The notes below the pieces were generated by a model, which was not told the origin of the DNA, ran no database searches, and was given only the letters and a program-made list of their open reading frames with translations. The position numbers and the translations under genes were made by a program. Source: Ramlibacter tataouinensis TTB310 (lineage in GTDB: Bacteria; Pseudomonadota; Gammaproteobacteria; Burkholderiales; Burkholderiaceae_C). Taken from it: 64,000 nt of DNA. Positions 19,404 to 28,700 of this stretch are shown here, piece by piece (position 1 is the first letter of the stretch; each line of letters begins with the position of its first letter). The stretch covers positions 2,244,001 to 2,308,000 of the forward strand of contig NC_015677.1 of the NCBI RefSeq assembly GCF_000215705.1. The letters are read 5' to 3'.

Positions 19404-20414
19404 TCACGGCTCACCGGACCTGTCCGCCGCTCGGTCTGCCAGCAACGAGTCGACGCTTCCACCCTTGCCCGCTCCGCGGAACGCGGTCACCCGGCCGGCG
19501 GCATCGTTCCGCGCCTCGGCAGCCCCGGAACTGGTCAGCGGGACCTGCCGCTTCACCGCGTCCAGCGTGCGGCCGTCGCGCGTCTTCCACTCCAGCCACC
19601 CGTTGTTGGTGCGGCCCAGCAGTGCCAGCGCCGCCATGCTGGGAGAGCGGAACAGGTGATCGCGCCGGAACACCACGGTGTCCCCGTGCGCCTCCATCAC
19701 GCCGGACTCGAGCAGGCGCTCCCTCAGACGGCCACCGGCGGTTCCGACGATCGAGGGAACGCTCTCGCGCCGCCCCACCGACCCGGTCAACACAACGAAC
19801 CCCTCCTCGGTGTACAGGCCGCGACCCTGGGTGCCGTTGGCCGTGCAGACGAACTCTTCGTCCTCCGTGCCGCCCATGGGAGACGGCTTGGCCACCGGTT
19901 CGAACAGCGGAAAGCCCAGGGTGGCGAGCAAGGTGCGGCCGGTGTCGAAGATCTCCAGGCAGTCGGCTTCCAACGGCGCCGGCGTGTGCGGGCGCGAGCC
20001 GGCGTTTCCGTTTTCGTCGCGGTAACGCCCCGCCTGCCGAGCGTGCTGCACGCAGAACCATTCCAGGAACAGCGCGTGGGTGTTGGTCAGGCTGTTGGTG
20101 CGCGACACCAGCACCAGCGCCCGCTCCCAGAACTCCTTGTCCCGGTGGTGCGCTGCGAGCCGTGCGCGCAGGTCGCCGGTCTGCCCGATGTAAACGCGCG
20201 GCTCGGCGCCATCGTCCGCACCACCGAACAGGAAGTACAGCGCCACCTGCTGGCTCTCGGGCATGCGGGCGAATTCGGGCAGCAGCTTGCGCGGCACCTC
20301 GATCACCTGGACGATGCGCGTGGTGATCTCGCCTACGCGGATGCCGCGCGGGTCGCCGTGAGGCAGGAAGATCTGGATGGTTTGCGGGCGCGGGGTAGGT
20401 GCATTTAGCATCAT
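19404..20414 (-). CDS. GIY-YIG nuclease-fold protein with C-terminal DUF4357
   Basis: A 336-residue protein. A GIY-YIG domain lies at about residues 55-150: ALYFLFGG (the GIY position), then RVYIGQTGDLRARLAAH (the YIG position and its catalytic-type Arg), with Glu in FLEWFC as a possible metal ligand. The C-terminal part (about 230-300) shows VVFRRDHLFRSPSMAALALLGRTNNGW, a DUF4357 module found in proteins next to type I restriction genes. The start overlaps the hsdS stop by four bases. The role is unknown: it may be a nuclease accessory of the system or an independent defence protein. An in-frame ATG three bases later is an alternative start. Confidence 0.8.
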   Translation of the reverse strand: MMLNAPTPRPQTIQIFLPHGDPRGIRVGEITTRIVQVIEVPRKLLPEFARMPESQQVALYFLFGGADDGAEPRVYIGQTGDLRARLAAHHRDKEFWERALVLVSRTNSLTNTHALFLEWFCVQHARQAGRYRDENGNAGSRPHTPAPLEADCLEIFDTGRTLLATLGFPLFEPVAKPSPMGGTEDEEFVCTANGTQGRGLYTEEGFVVLTGSVGRRESVPSIVGTAGGRLRERLLESGVMEAHGDTVVFRRDHLFRSPSMAALALLGRTNNGWLEWKTRDGRTLDAVKRQVPLTSSGAAEARNDAAGRVTAFRGAGKGGSVDSLLADRAADRSGEP

Positions 20415-21688
20415 GCGGGCTCCAGTTCTGCAGGGACGGCTTGACGCACGTCGATCTGACCGGTGACCGCGGCGGAGATGAGGGCGGCGCGACGTTCTTG
20501 CAGTAAATATATGGCGGCGATCGCATTGTTGCTTAAGACGTCAAGCCGACAATTCTGATCTTCGATGAACTTCAAGATCAGCGCCTGCTCGTTCACGGGG
20601 GGTAGCACGACTGGAAGTTCCATGAGGTTAGTTGATGAGATAGAGGCCAGGTTCGTGCTTTGTTTTGATCGAGTCATGAAATAGAACTGCGCGTAGTCGG
20701 ATCCGGTGACCGCACTTAGCCATTCCGATGACACCTCTTTCGGCCGTACCGCAAAAACGTGGTTCTGATGAACGCAATTCTCAATCTCGCCGCGCCAGAT
20801 ATGGCCGCGTCCAAGCTTGTCAAAGTCGCCGCCCTCGTTCATGAGAACGTCGCCCTCGCGAAGAAGATACCTCTGGAGATCGGCTCGCGGCAACTCAATC
20901 GTCGCCACATCGTCAAGGGCAAGACGACCGGCCTGGACATTTGCAACGCGAAGATAAGGCACCAACACTGTGTCTTTTCCCACGTTGTCCTTGCCTTTGG
21001 CTATGCCGGTCTGAACGCTCGCGACAAATTTGAGTCGATTGATTTTCCAATGGACTGGCACCTCGCCCAACCAAAGCAGTCCTGAGTCCTTCATTGACGC
21101 GGTTGGATCCAGCCCCTTGGTCACGGCATGGGAGATGACGGCCTGGCGCTTTTCCTTAAGCAGCGCGATCAGCTTCTCCTGCTCGTCCACCAGCACGTCG
21201 ATCTTGGCGGTTTCGCGGTCGAGAAAGGAGGCAATGCCTTCCTGCTCTGGGAAAGGAGGAACAGGGGTGATGTGCGCGTTGAGCAGAGCCTTTGTCATGC
21301 TTGGCAGCGCTGTGCTCGTCGAGTAGTAGTCAAATGGAATCTTCAGGGCGGAGTAGTACGCAAACCGTCCATTGACCCCAGGCGCAATCTTGGTCCAGTA
21401 CATAGTGTCGACAGTCCAGAACTTCCCTGTGACATACAGGGGGCGATCTATGGTTCCTTTCCTTCCGAGCAGCACTGACTCACCGTCGTAGAGGTAATCG
21501 GACGCCCAAGCGAAAGGGCCTCCGGAGCCGATTACTGGAAACCCTTCTTCTCGCTCAACGTGTTTGTGATCTGCGCCATTCTGAATATCAAGGAGTCGTT
21601 TGAGCGGTCCTACCTCCCAATGCGCCGGCACCTCCCCCAGCCACGCCACTCCGCTGTCCTTGTACTTCGGGTACCGCGGAAACGTCAT
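20411..21688 (-). CDS. hsdS: Type I restriction-modification specificity subunit HsdS
   Basis: A 425-residue HsdS with two target-recognition halves. Repeated landmarks are [20 protein letters not shown] near residue 11 and [20 protein letters not shown] near 205 at the start of each half, and the helical spacer starts [21 protein letters not shown] and [21 protein letters not shown] at the end of each. Both recognition domains are therefore complete, so the enzyme should read a bipartite sequence that cannot be predicted from this. The DNA (especially 20520-21500) is visibly richer in A and T than the flanking genes, as is common for exchanged recognition domains. Coupled to hsdM by ATGA. 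Confidence 0.92.
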   Translation of the reverse strand: MTFPRYPKYKDSGVAWLGEVPAHWEVGPLKRLLDIQNGADHKHVEREEGFPVIGSGGPFAWASDYLYDGESVLLGRKGTIDRPLYVTGKFWTVDTMYWTKIAPGVNGRFAYYSALKIPFDYYSTSTALPSMTKALLNAHITPVPPFPEQEGIASFLDRETAKIDVLVDEQEKLIALLKEKRQAVISHAVTKGLDPTASMKDSGLLWLGEVPVHWKINRLKFVASVQTGIAKGKDNVGKDTVLVPYLRVANVQAGRLALDDVATIELPRADLQRYLLREGDVLMNEGGDFDKLGRGHIWRGEIENCVHQNHVFAVRPKEVSSEWLSAVTGSDYAQFYFMTRSKQSTNLASISSTNLMELPVVLPPVNEQALILKFIEDQNCRLDVLSNNAIAAIYLLQERRAALISAAVTGQIDVRQAVPAELEPA

Positions 21689-23430
21689 GCCGACAGCCCC
21701 TTGATCATCTCCAGGATGCGGTCGGTCGTCTGCTTCAGTTCGGCGTCGATCTCGGCCAGCGGACGCGGGGGCTTGAAGACATAGAAGTGGCGGTTGAACG
21801 GGATCTCGTAGCCCACCTTGGTCTTGTCTTCATCGATCCAGGCGTCCGGCGCGTGCGGCAGCACCTCGCGCTGGAAATAGGCTTCCACGTCCTCCGTCAG
21901 CGGTACGTTCTCGGTGTCGCGCAGCGCGGCATCGGGCTGCGGCTTGCCTTTGAGCTTGCCGCGCTCGCCCAGCACCCGCCGTCCCTGCTCGTCCTTCAAC
22001 GGGCGTTCCACGGTGATGGTGCGGTAGCCGAAATCCTCGTTCTTGAAAATACGGCTGATCGGTTTGCCGGACTCGTCGCGCGCTTCCTCGAAGTTGCCGA
22101 ACAGGCGCGTGATGCGGTCGATGTGCGCATCGCTCAGCTCGCGGCGCTTGCTGCCCAGGCTCTTGCGCATCTTCTGCCACATGCCGCTGGCATCGATCAG
22201 TTGCACCTTGCCCCGGCGCTGGGCCGGCTTGCGGTTGCCCACGATCCACACATAGGTGCTGATGCCTGTGTTGTAGAACATGTCGGTGGGCAGGCCAACG
22301 ATGGCTTCGAGCAGGTCGTTCTCCAGCACGTAGCGGCGGATCTCGCTCTCGCCGCTGCCGGCGCCGCCGGTGAACAAGGGCGAGCCGTTGAGCACGATGC
22401 CGAAGCGGCTGCCCCCTTCGGCTGCCGGGCGCATCTTGCTCAACAGATGCAGCAGGAACAGCATGGACCCGTCCGACACGCGCGGCAGGCCGGGGCCGAA
22501 GCGGCCGTTGTAGCCCTGTTGCTCGTGTTCCTTGCGCACCTCCTTCTCCACCTTCTTCCACTCCACGCCGAACGGCGGGTTGGACAGCATGTAGTCGAAG
22601 CGCTTGTGCGCATGGCCATCGTCGCTGAGCGTGTTGCCGAAGACGATGTTGCTCACGTCTTGGCCCTTGATCAGCATGTCGGCCTTGCAGATGGCGTAGG
22701 ACTCTGGATTCAGCTCCTGCCCATGCACTGTCAGGCGCGCGGTGGGGCTGTGCTCGGCCAGGTATTCGCCCGCCACGCTGAGCATGCCGCCGGTGCCGGC
22801 CGTAGGGTCGTACAAGGTGCGGACGGCATGGGGCTGGCTGAGCGCCGCATCGTCCTCAATGAAGATCAGGTTGACCATGAGGCGGATCACCTCACGGGGG
22901 GTGAAATGCTCGCCGGCGGTCTCGTTGCTCAACTCGGCGAACTTGCGAATGAGTTCCTCGAACACATGCCCCATCTGCGTATTGCTCACCTTGTCGGGGT
23001 GCAGGTCGACGTTGGCGAACTTTTCGGCCACGTGGTACAGCAGCCTGGCCTTGGCCAAGCGGTCGATCTGGGCCTGGAACTCGAAGCGCTCGAACACGTC
23101 GCGCACCGCCGGCGAGAAGCCCTGGATGTAACGGTACAGGTTCTGAGCGATGTGGTCGGCGTCGCCCAGCAGTGTCTTCATGTCCAGGTCGCTGTCGTTG
23201 TAGAAGCTCTGGCCGGACTTGCGCAGCAGGAACTGCTCCGGCGGCAGTTTCTTGGCCGCCAGCGCCTTTTTCTCGGCCAGCACGGCGGCCTTGGTGGACG
23301 CCAGCACGCAGTCGAGGCGGCGTAGCACGGTGAAAGGCAGGATGACCTTGCCGTAGTCGGATTGCCTGTAATCGCCGCGCAGCAGGTCGGCGACCGACCA
23401 GAGGAAGGCGGAGAGGGTTTGTTGGTTCAT
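21685..23430 (-). CDS. hsdM: Type I restriction-modification methyltransferase HsdM
   Basis: A 581-residue N6-adenine methyltransferase. It has the N-terminal HsdM helical domain ([29 protein letters not shown]), the AdoMet motif [10 protein letters not shown], the catalytic motif [10 protein letters not shown] and the downstream [19 protein letters not shown]. The start at 23430 (MNQQTLSAF) matches the usual family N-terminus, although no Shine-Dalgarno is seen, so a leaderless or weakly initiated message is possible. First gene of the operon hsdM-hsdS-GIY-YIG-ccdA-ccdB-hsdR; the promoter should lie in the 170 bases before the divergent gene at 23601. Confidence 0.94.
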   Translation of the reverse strand: MNQQTLSAFLWSVADLLRGDYRQSDYGKVILPFTVLRRLDCVLASTKAAVLAEKKALAAKKLPPEQFLLRKSGQSFYNDSDLDMKTLLGDADHIAQNLYRYIQGFSPAVRDVFERFEFQAQIDRLAKARLLYHVAEKFANVDLHPDKVSNTQMGHVFEELIRKFAELSNETAGEHFTPREVIRLMVNLIFIEDDAALSQPHAVRTLYDPTAGTGGMLSVAGEYLAEHSPTARLTVHGQELNPESYAICKADMLIKGQDVSNIVFGNTLSDDGHAHKRFDYMLSNPPFGVEWKKVEKEVRKEHEQQGYNGRFGPGLPRVSDGSMLFLLHLLSKMRPAAEGGSRFGIVLNGSPLFTGGAGSGESEIRRYVLENDLLEAIVGLPTDMFYNTGISTYVWIVGNRKPAQRRGKVQLIDASGMWQKMRKSLGSKRRELSDAHIDRITRLFGNFEEARDESGKPISRIFKNEDFGYRTITVERPLKDEQGRRVLGERGKLKGKPQPDAALRDTENVPLTEDVEAYFQREVLPHAPDAWIDEDKTKVGYEIPFNRHFYVFKPPRPLAEIDAELKQTTDRILEMIKGLSA

Positions 23431-23600
23431 ATGGGAGGCAGGGAAGCGCGCCGAGTTTAGCCACCGTTCAGCCAGGACGCCGGTGCAGGTTTCGGGCACC
23501 AGGCACCGCTGGCCCGGACGCTCCGACCAAGGTGGCAGGCAGCGTCCGACATCGCGCGACTGCGCCCGGGCCTAAGGTACTGGGTTTGCAGGAGCCAGCC

Positions 23601-24686
23601 ATGAGCAAGGAACAGAACGAACGCAGCCTCAGCCAGCCCGACGAGGCAGCGCAGGCTCCGGCCCGGGCCCGCCTGGTCGAAGTCGCCCGCTTCGAGCACC
23701 AGGTGACGGGCGTCACGGCGGCGCGCGACGGCCGCATCTTCGTCAACTTCCCGCGCTGGACCGAGGACGCACCCGTCTCCGTGGCCGAGCTGCTGCCGGG
23801 CGGGGGCCTGCGGGCCTACCCCGACGAGCGCTGGAACGCCTGGCGCAACAGCCTCAAGGACCAGATGAGCCCGGCCGAGCACTGGGTCTGCGTGCAAAGC
23901 GTGGTGGCCGACCACGAGGGCCACCTCTGGGTGCTGGACCCCGCCGCCCCGGCACAGGAGCGGGTGGTTTCCGGCGGCCCCAAGCTGGTGAAGATCGACA
24001 CCACTTCCGACCGCGCGGTGCAGACCATCGCCTTCGACGAGTCCGTCGCGCCGCAGGGCAGCTACCTCAACGACGTGCGCTTCAGCCTCGATCGCCGGCA
24101 CGCCTTCATCACCGACTCCGGCGCCCAGGGTGCCCTGGTGGTGGTGGACCTGCGCGCCGGCACCGCCCGCCGCGTGCTGGACGGCCACCCCAGCACGCAG
24201 ACCGAGAAGGACGTGCAGATCAAGGCCGACGGCCAGGTGCTGCGCCGGCCGGACGGCCGCGGGGTGGAGTTCTCGGCCGACGGCATCGCCCTCTCGCCGG
24301 ACGGCGAATGGCTGTACTGGCAGGCGATCAAGGGCCGCACCCTGTACCGGGTGCCGACCCGCGTGCTGGTGGACGGCGCCCAGGCGCCCGACGCAGTGGC
24401 CGCCCAGGTGCAGCGGGTGGGCGAGAACGGGCCGGCCGACGGCCTGCTGATCGACCCGCAGGGCCGCATGTACATCAGCGCCGTCGAGGAGCACGCCATC
24501 AAGGTCCGCGAAGGCGACCAGGTGCGCGTGCTGGTGCGGGACCCGCAGCTGGTCTGGCCCGACACCTTTGCCATGGGGCCGCAGGGCGAGGTGTACGTGA
24601 CGGACTCGCACATCCCCGACATGCAGTGGTTCAAGCCGGGGCAGCCCATCGCGGTGCCTACGGCGCTGTACCGCATCGAGGGCTGA
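23601..24686 (+). CDS. Major royal jelly/Yellow-family beta-propeller protein
   Basis: A 361-residue protein with the MRJP/Yellow layout: VTGVTAARDGRIFVNFPRW near residue 32, then HLWVLDP, GSYLNDVRFSLDRRHAFITDSG in the middle and DGIALSPDGEWLYWQAI and GQGEVYVTDSH-like strands later, giving a six-bladed propeller. No signal peptide is evident from the chosen ATG, which has a GGAG upstream. Bacterial members are mostly uncharacterised; some are related to SMP-30/lactonase-like propellers. Divergent from the restriction operon, with no obvious functional link. Confidence 0.78.
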   Translation: MSKEQNERSLSQPDEAAQAPARARLVEVARFEHQVTGVTAARDGRIFVNFPRWTEDAPVSVAELLPGGGLRAYPDERWNAWRNSLKDQMSPAEHWVCVQSVVADHEGHLWVLDPAAPAQERVVSGGPKLVKIDTTSDRAVQTIAFDESVAPQGSYLNDVRFSLDRRHAFITDSGAQGALVVVDLRAGTARRVLDGHPSTQTEKDVQIKADGQVLRRPDGRGVEFSADGIALSPDGEWLYWQAIKGRTLYRVPTRVLVDGAQAPDAVAAQVQRVGENGPADGLLIDPQGRMYISAVEEHAIKVREGDQVRVLVRDPQLVWPDTFAMGPQGEVYVTDSHIPDMQWFKPGQPIAVPTALYRIEG

Positions 24687-24773
24687 TGAGGCAGGACCGC
24701 GCCAGCCCTTAAGATGGAGAGCCCGCAGTTACTGTTGAGTTGACCGTGGGCACCACGTCGTCCGCGGCCCTCG

Positions 24774-26300
24774 ATGGATCCCAGCACCTCCACCAGCCTC
24801 GATGCCCAGCGCAAGCTGGATGCGCTCTTGAACAACGCCAGCGTCGCCATCTTCATGATGGACGCGCAGTACGAGTGCGTCTACATGAACCCGGCGGCCG
24901 AGAAGCTCTCGGGCTACACCCTGCCCGAGATGCAGGGCCGGACCTTGCACGACATGCTGCACCACACCCGGCCCGACGGCTCGCACTTCCCGCTGGAAGA
25001 GTGCCCGATCGGCCTGACGCTGGAGCACCAGCACCGCGCCCGCGGCGAGGAGGTGTTCGTCCACAAGGACGGCTCGTTCTACCCGGTGGCCTTCAGCGCC
25101 GCCCCGATGCACGGGGCCGACGGCGAGGTGATTGGCACCATCCTGGAGGCGCGCGACATCCGCCAGGAGAAGGCCGTGCTCAGCGCGCTGGAGGAATCCT
25201 CGCGGGCCAAGGACGAGTTCCTGGCCGTGCTGGGGCACGAGCTTCGCAACCCGCTGTCGCCGATCACGACCTCGCTGCACCTCATGAAGATGCGGGGCCA
25301 GCGCTCGCGCGAGCTGGAGGTGATCGAGCGCCAGGTGCATCACCTGTCGCGGCTGGTGGACGACCTGCTGGACGTCTCGCGCGCCACCCGCGGCCTGATC
25401 GAGCTGCGCAAGAAGCGCGTGGACATCGCCGCCGTGATCGCCCGCAGCGTCGAGGTGGCCCGGCCGATGCTGGAAGCGCGCGAACAGACCCTGGACGTGC
25501 AGCTGCCGGCCGGACCCGCCTGGGTGGATGCTGATGCGGCCCGGCTGTCGCAGGTGCTGACCAACCTGCTGGTGAACGCGTCCAAGTTCAGCGCCTCGCA
25601 CACGCGGGTGACGGTGCGATGCCGCATCCAGGCCGGCCGGGTGGCGGTGAGCGTGAAGGACCAGGGCGAAGGCATCCCGCCGGACATGCTGGACAAGGTC
25701 TTCGACCCCTTCGTGCAAAGCCACCAGGACAAGGACCGCGCGCGCGGCGGGCTGGGCCTGGGCCTGGCCATCGCGCGCAATATCGTGGTGCTGCATGGCG
25801 GCAGCATCCGCGCCGAGAGCGGGGGGCCGGGCAATGGCTCCGAGTTCACCGTGGACCTGGCGCAGGCCGACCCGCGGGGCGGCACGGAATCCCGCGCCGC
25901 CGAACCGGCACCCGGCCGCAGCGGCCCGGCACGCCGCGTGCTGCTGGTGGACGACAACGTCGACGCGGCCGAAACGCTGAAGGCCTTGCTGGAAGCGCAC
26001 GGCCACACCGTGGCCGCGGCGCACGACGCCGCCCAAGCCCTGCGCATCGCGCCCGGTTTTGCGGCGGACATCGCCTTGCTCGACGTGGGCCTGCCCGTGA
26101 TGGACGGCTACGAGCTGGCGCGGCGGCTGAAGGAAACCGTTGGCGCCGGGGCGCCGCAGTTCGTCGCGCTGACGGGTTACGGGCTGCCGGGTGACCACGA
26201 GCGGTCGCGGCAGGCGGGGTTTTCGGCGCACCTGGTCAAGCCGGTCGACCTGGACAAGCTGCTGCACTTGCTGGACCGCGGGCCTGCTCCGGCCCCATGA
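24774..26300 (+). CDS. PAS hybrid sensor histidine kinase
   Basis: A 508-residue soluble-looking kinase: PAS domain (about 14-130), HisKA dimerisation helices with phospho-acceptor His155 in VLGHELRNPLSP, HATPase_c with N box LTNLLVNASKFS and G boxes DQGEGIPPDM and GGLGLGLAIA, and a C-terminal receiver (about 382-505) with DD in LLVDDN, the Asp acceptor in IALLDVGLPVMDGYE, and the Lys in AHLVKPVDL. No membrane segments, so the PAS domain should sense a cytoplasmic signal. The stop overlaps the next kinase gene (ATGA). No DNA-binding output domain is encoded nearby. Confidence 0.93.
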   Translation: MDPSTSTSLDAQRKLDALLNNASVAIFMMDAQYECVYMNPAAEKLSGYTLPEMQGRTLHDMLHHTRPDGSHFPLEECPIGLTLEHQHRARGEEVFVHKDGSFYPVAFSAAPMHGADGEVIGTILEARDIRQEKAVLSALEESSRAKDEFLAVLGHELRNPLSPITTSLHLMKMRGQRSRELEVIERQVHHLSRLVDDLLDVSRATRGLIELRKKRVDIAAVIARSVEVARPMLEAREQTLDVQLPAGPAWVDADAARLSQVLTNLLVNASKFSASHTRVTVRCRIQAGRVAVSVKDQGEGIPPDMLDKVFDPFVQSHQDKDRARGGLGLGLAIARNIVVLHGGSIRAESGGPGNGSEFTVDLAQADPRGGTESRAAEPAPGRSGPARRVLLVDDNVDAAETLKALLEAHGHTVAAAHDAAQALRIAPGFAADIALLDVGLPVMDGYELARRLKETVGAGAPQFVALTGYGLPGDHERSRQAGFSAHLVKPVDLDKLLHLLDRGPAPAP

Positions 26301-28657
26301 GCCCGCCCTTTCTCCTGGCCCCCGGCAGCCAGGTCGCGGCCCTGATGCGCGCCCTCGAGTGGCACCCCACGCTGGGCCAGCCGCAGGGCTGGCCCAAGGA
26401 ACTGCAGGCGCTGGTCAGCCTGATGCTGAACACGCGCGCGCCCATGTTCATCGCCTGGGGGCCGCAGCTGAGGATGCTCTACAACGACGCCTACCTGGAC
26501 ATCCTGGGCGACAGGCACCCCGCCGCGCTGGGCGCCCCCCTGTCGCAGACCTGGGCGGCCGTCTGGCCCCAGGTCAGGTCCCGCATCGAGGCAACGCTCG
26601 CCGGCCAGCCGCAGCACTTCGAGGACGAGGCCTTCACCCTGCAGCGCCGGGGCATCGCCGAGCTCGCGTGGATCAGCTTCTCCTACTCACCGGTCTACGT
26701 GGGCGACAAGGTGGCCGGGCTGTTCTGCTCCATCGTGGAGACCACCCAGCGCGTGCTGGCCGAGAAAAAAGCGGCCGAGGACAAGGAGCGGCTGCAGCAG
26801 CTGTTCCTGCAGATGCCGGGCATGGTGGGCGTGGTCAGCGGGCCCGACCACGTGTTCGAGATCGCCAACGAGTCCATGCGCGAGCTCTATGGCCACCGTC
26901 CGCTGATCGGCCGGCCCGTGCGCGAGGCCCTGCCGGAAATGGTGGAACAGGGTTTCGTCCAGCTGCTGGACCGGGTCTACACCACCGGCGTGCCCTTCGA
27001 GGGCAAGGCCGTGCCGGCCCTGCTGCCCTCCCCCACGCACGACGGGCTGGAGCAGCGCTTCTTCGACTTCGTGTACCAGCCGATCCGCGACGCCGAAGGG
27101 CGCGTCACCGGCATCTTCAGCCAGGGCATCGACGTCACCGAAGGCGCGCTGGCCGCGCAGAAGCTGCGCGAGAGCGAGGAGTGGCTGCGCGTGATGGCCG
27201 ACACGGTGCCGCAGATCATCTGGATCATCGACCGCCAGGGCCGCGCCGAGTTCTTCAACCGGCAATGGACGGAGTACACCGGCCGGGCGCCCCTGCCGGC
27301 GACCGCGGCGGAGATGGCGGCGAACTTCGTGCACCCGGACGATGCGGACCGGACACTGCGCCGCTTCGAGGCCGCGCAGCGCGAGGGCGTGCCCTTCGTG
27401 GTGGAACACCGCATGCGCCGCGCCGACGGCGCCTACGACTGGTTCCTGGTGCGGGCCGAGCCGCTGCGCCACCCGGAGAGCGGCGAGATCCTGCGCTGGT
27501 TCGGCTGCTCCACCGACATCGGCGTGCTCAAGGCAGCCGCGGAGGCGCTGCAAAAGGCCGACCAGCGCAAGGACGAGTTCCTGGCAACGCTGGCGCACGA
27601 GCTGCGCAACCCCCTGGCGCCGGTGGTCAACGCCGTCACCATCCTGCGCTCGCCCCGCGCGACCGACGAGATGCGCACGCGCATGCTGGAGCTGATGGAG
27701 CGGCAGACGCGCCACCTGGTGCGGCTGGTGGACGACCTGCTGGAGGTCTCGCGCATCACCCGCGGCAAGATCGAGCTGCGGCTGGAGCGCACCGACCTGC
27801 GCGCGATCGCGCAGGCCTGCGTGGACGCGGCGGGCGAGGCCATCCGCGAAGCCCAGCACCAGGTGAGCCTGCGGGTGCCGGCCGAGCCGGTGTGGGTGCA
27901 GGCCGACCCGGCGCGCATGAAGCAGGTGATCGACAACCTGCTGAACAACGCCATCAAGTACACGCCGCACGGCGGCACCATCGAGGTGGAGGTGGCGCAC
28001 GCGCAGGGCCGGGCCTGCATCCGCGTGCAGGACAACGGCGCCGGCATCCCGCCCGACATGCTGGACGGCGTGTTCGAACTCTTCGCGCAGGTGGACCACA
28101 CCATCGGCCGCGCCCGGGGCGGCCTGGGCATCGGGCTGGCGCTGGTGCGGCAGCTGGTCGCCCTGCACCAGGGCGAGGTGACCGCGGCCAGCGGCGGCAT
28201 CGATGCCGGCTCCACCTTCACGGTGCGGCTGCCGCTGGCGCCGGCCGAAGCGCCCGCGCCGGGCACGGCCGCGGGCACCCCGCTGGTGCCCACCACCCGG
28301 CCCAGGCGCGTGCTGATCATCGACGACAACAAGGATGCGGCCGACACGCTGGCCTCGGTGGTCGCCCTGGGCGGCCACACCACCGAGACCGCCTACGACG
28401 GCCCCAGCGGCCTGGCCGCCGCCGAGCGCATGAAGCCCGACTGCGTGCTGCTGGACGTGGGCATGCCGCAGATGGACGGCCACGAGGTCGCCCGCGCCCT
28501 GCGCGCCATGCCCGCCCTGCGCGGCTGCCTGATCGTGGCCGTGACCGGCTGGGGGCAGTCGCAGGACCGGCAGCTGACCCAGGCGTCGGGCTTCGACGCG
28601 CATCTGGTCAAGCCGGCGTCGGTGGAGGCGGTGATGGAGCTGCTGGAGGGGTTGTAG
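26297..28657 (+). CDS. Multi-PAS hybrid sensor histidine kinase
   Basis: A 786-residue kinase with three PAS-like regions (about 30-150, 165-285 and 295-415; the second contains HVFEIANESMRELYGHRPLIG, the third EFFNRQWTEYTGRAPL), HisKA with the acceptor His in TLAHELRNPLAP, HATPase_c (IDNLLNNAIKYT, DNGAGIPPDM, GGLGIGLALV) and a receiver domain (VLIIDDNKDAADTL, acceptor Asp in CVLLDVGMPQMDGHE, Lys in AHLVKPAS). No membrane segments. Its ATG overlaps the stop of the preceding kinase, so the two are probably made in fixed ratio and may form a relay. Confidence 0.93.
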   Translation: MSPPFLLAPGSQVAALMRALEWHPTLGQPQGWPKELQALVSLMLNTRAPMFIAWGPQLRMLYNDAYLDILGDRHPAALGAPLSQTWAAVWPQVRSRIEATLAGQPQHFEDEAFTLQRRGIAELAWISFSYSPVYVGDKVAGLFCSIVETTQRVLAEKKAAEDKERLQQLFLQMPGMVGVVSGPDHVFEIANESMRELYGHRPLIGRPVREALPEMVEQGFVQLLDRVYTTGVPFEGKAVPALLPSPTHDGLEQRFFDFVYQPIRDAEGRVTGIFSQGIDVTEGALAAQKLRESEEWLRVMADTVPQIIWIIDRQGRAEFFNRQWTEYTGRAPLPATAAEMAANFVHPDDADRTLRRFEAAQREGVPFVVEHRMRRADGAYDWFLVRAEPLRHPESGEILRWFGCSTDIGVLKAAAEALQKADQRKDEFLATLAHELRNPLAPVVNAVTILRSPRATDEMRTRMLELMERQTRHLVRLVDDLLEVSRITRGKIELRLERTDLRAIAQACVDAAGEAIREAQHQVSLRVPAEPVWVQADPARMKQVIDNLLNNAIKYTPHGGTIEVEVAHAQGRACIRVQDNGAGIPPDMLDGVFELFAQVDHTIGRARGGLGIGLALVRQLVALHQGEVTAASGGIDAGSTFTVRLPLAPAEAPAPGTAAGTPLVPTTRPRRVLIIDDNKDAADTLASVVALGGHTTETAYDGPSGLAAAERMKPDCVLLDVGMPQMDGHEVARALRAMPALRGCLIVAVTGWGQSQDRQLTQASGFDAHLVKPASVEAVMELLEGL

Positions 28658-28700
28658 GCAGGTTCGGCGGATTGCCGCACGGGCCGGCGTGCCCGACGCT

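Noticed and set aside
28677..28692. GCACG/CGTGC hairpin between two convergent kinase genes as a terminator
   Set aside because: Short stem and no T-run on either side, so not a convincing intrinsic terminator.
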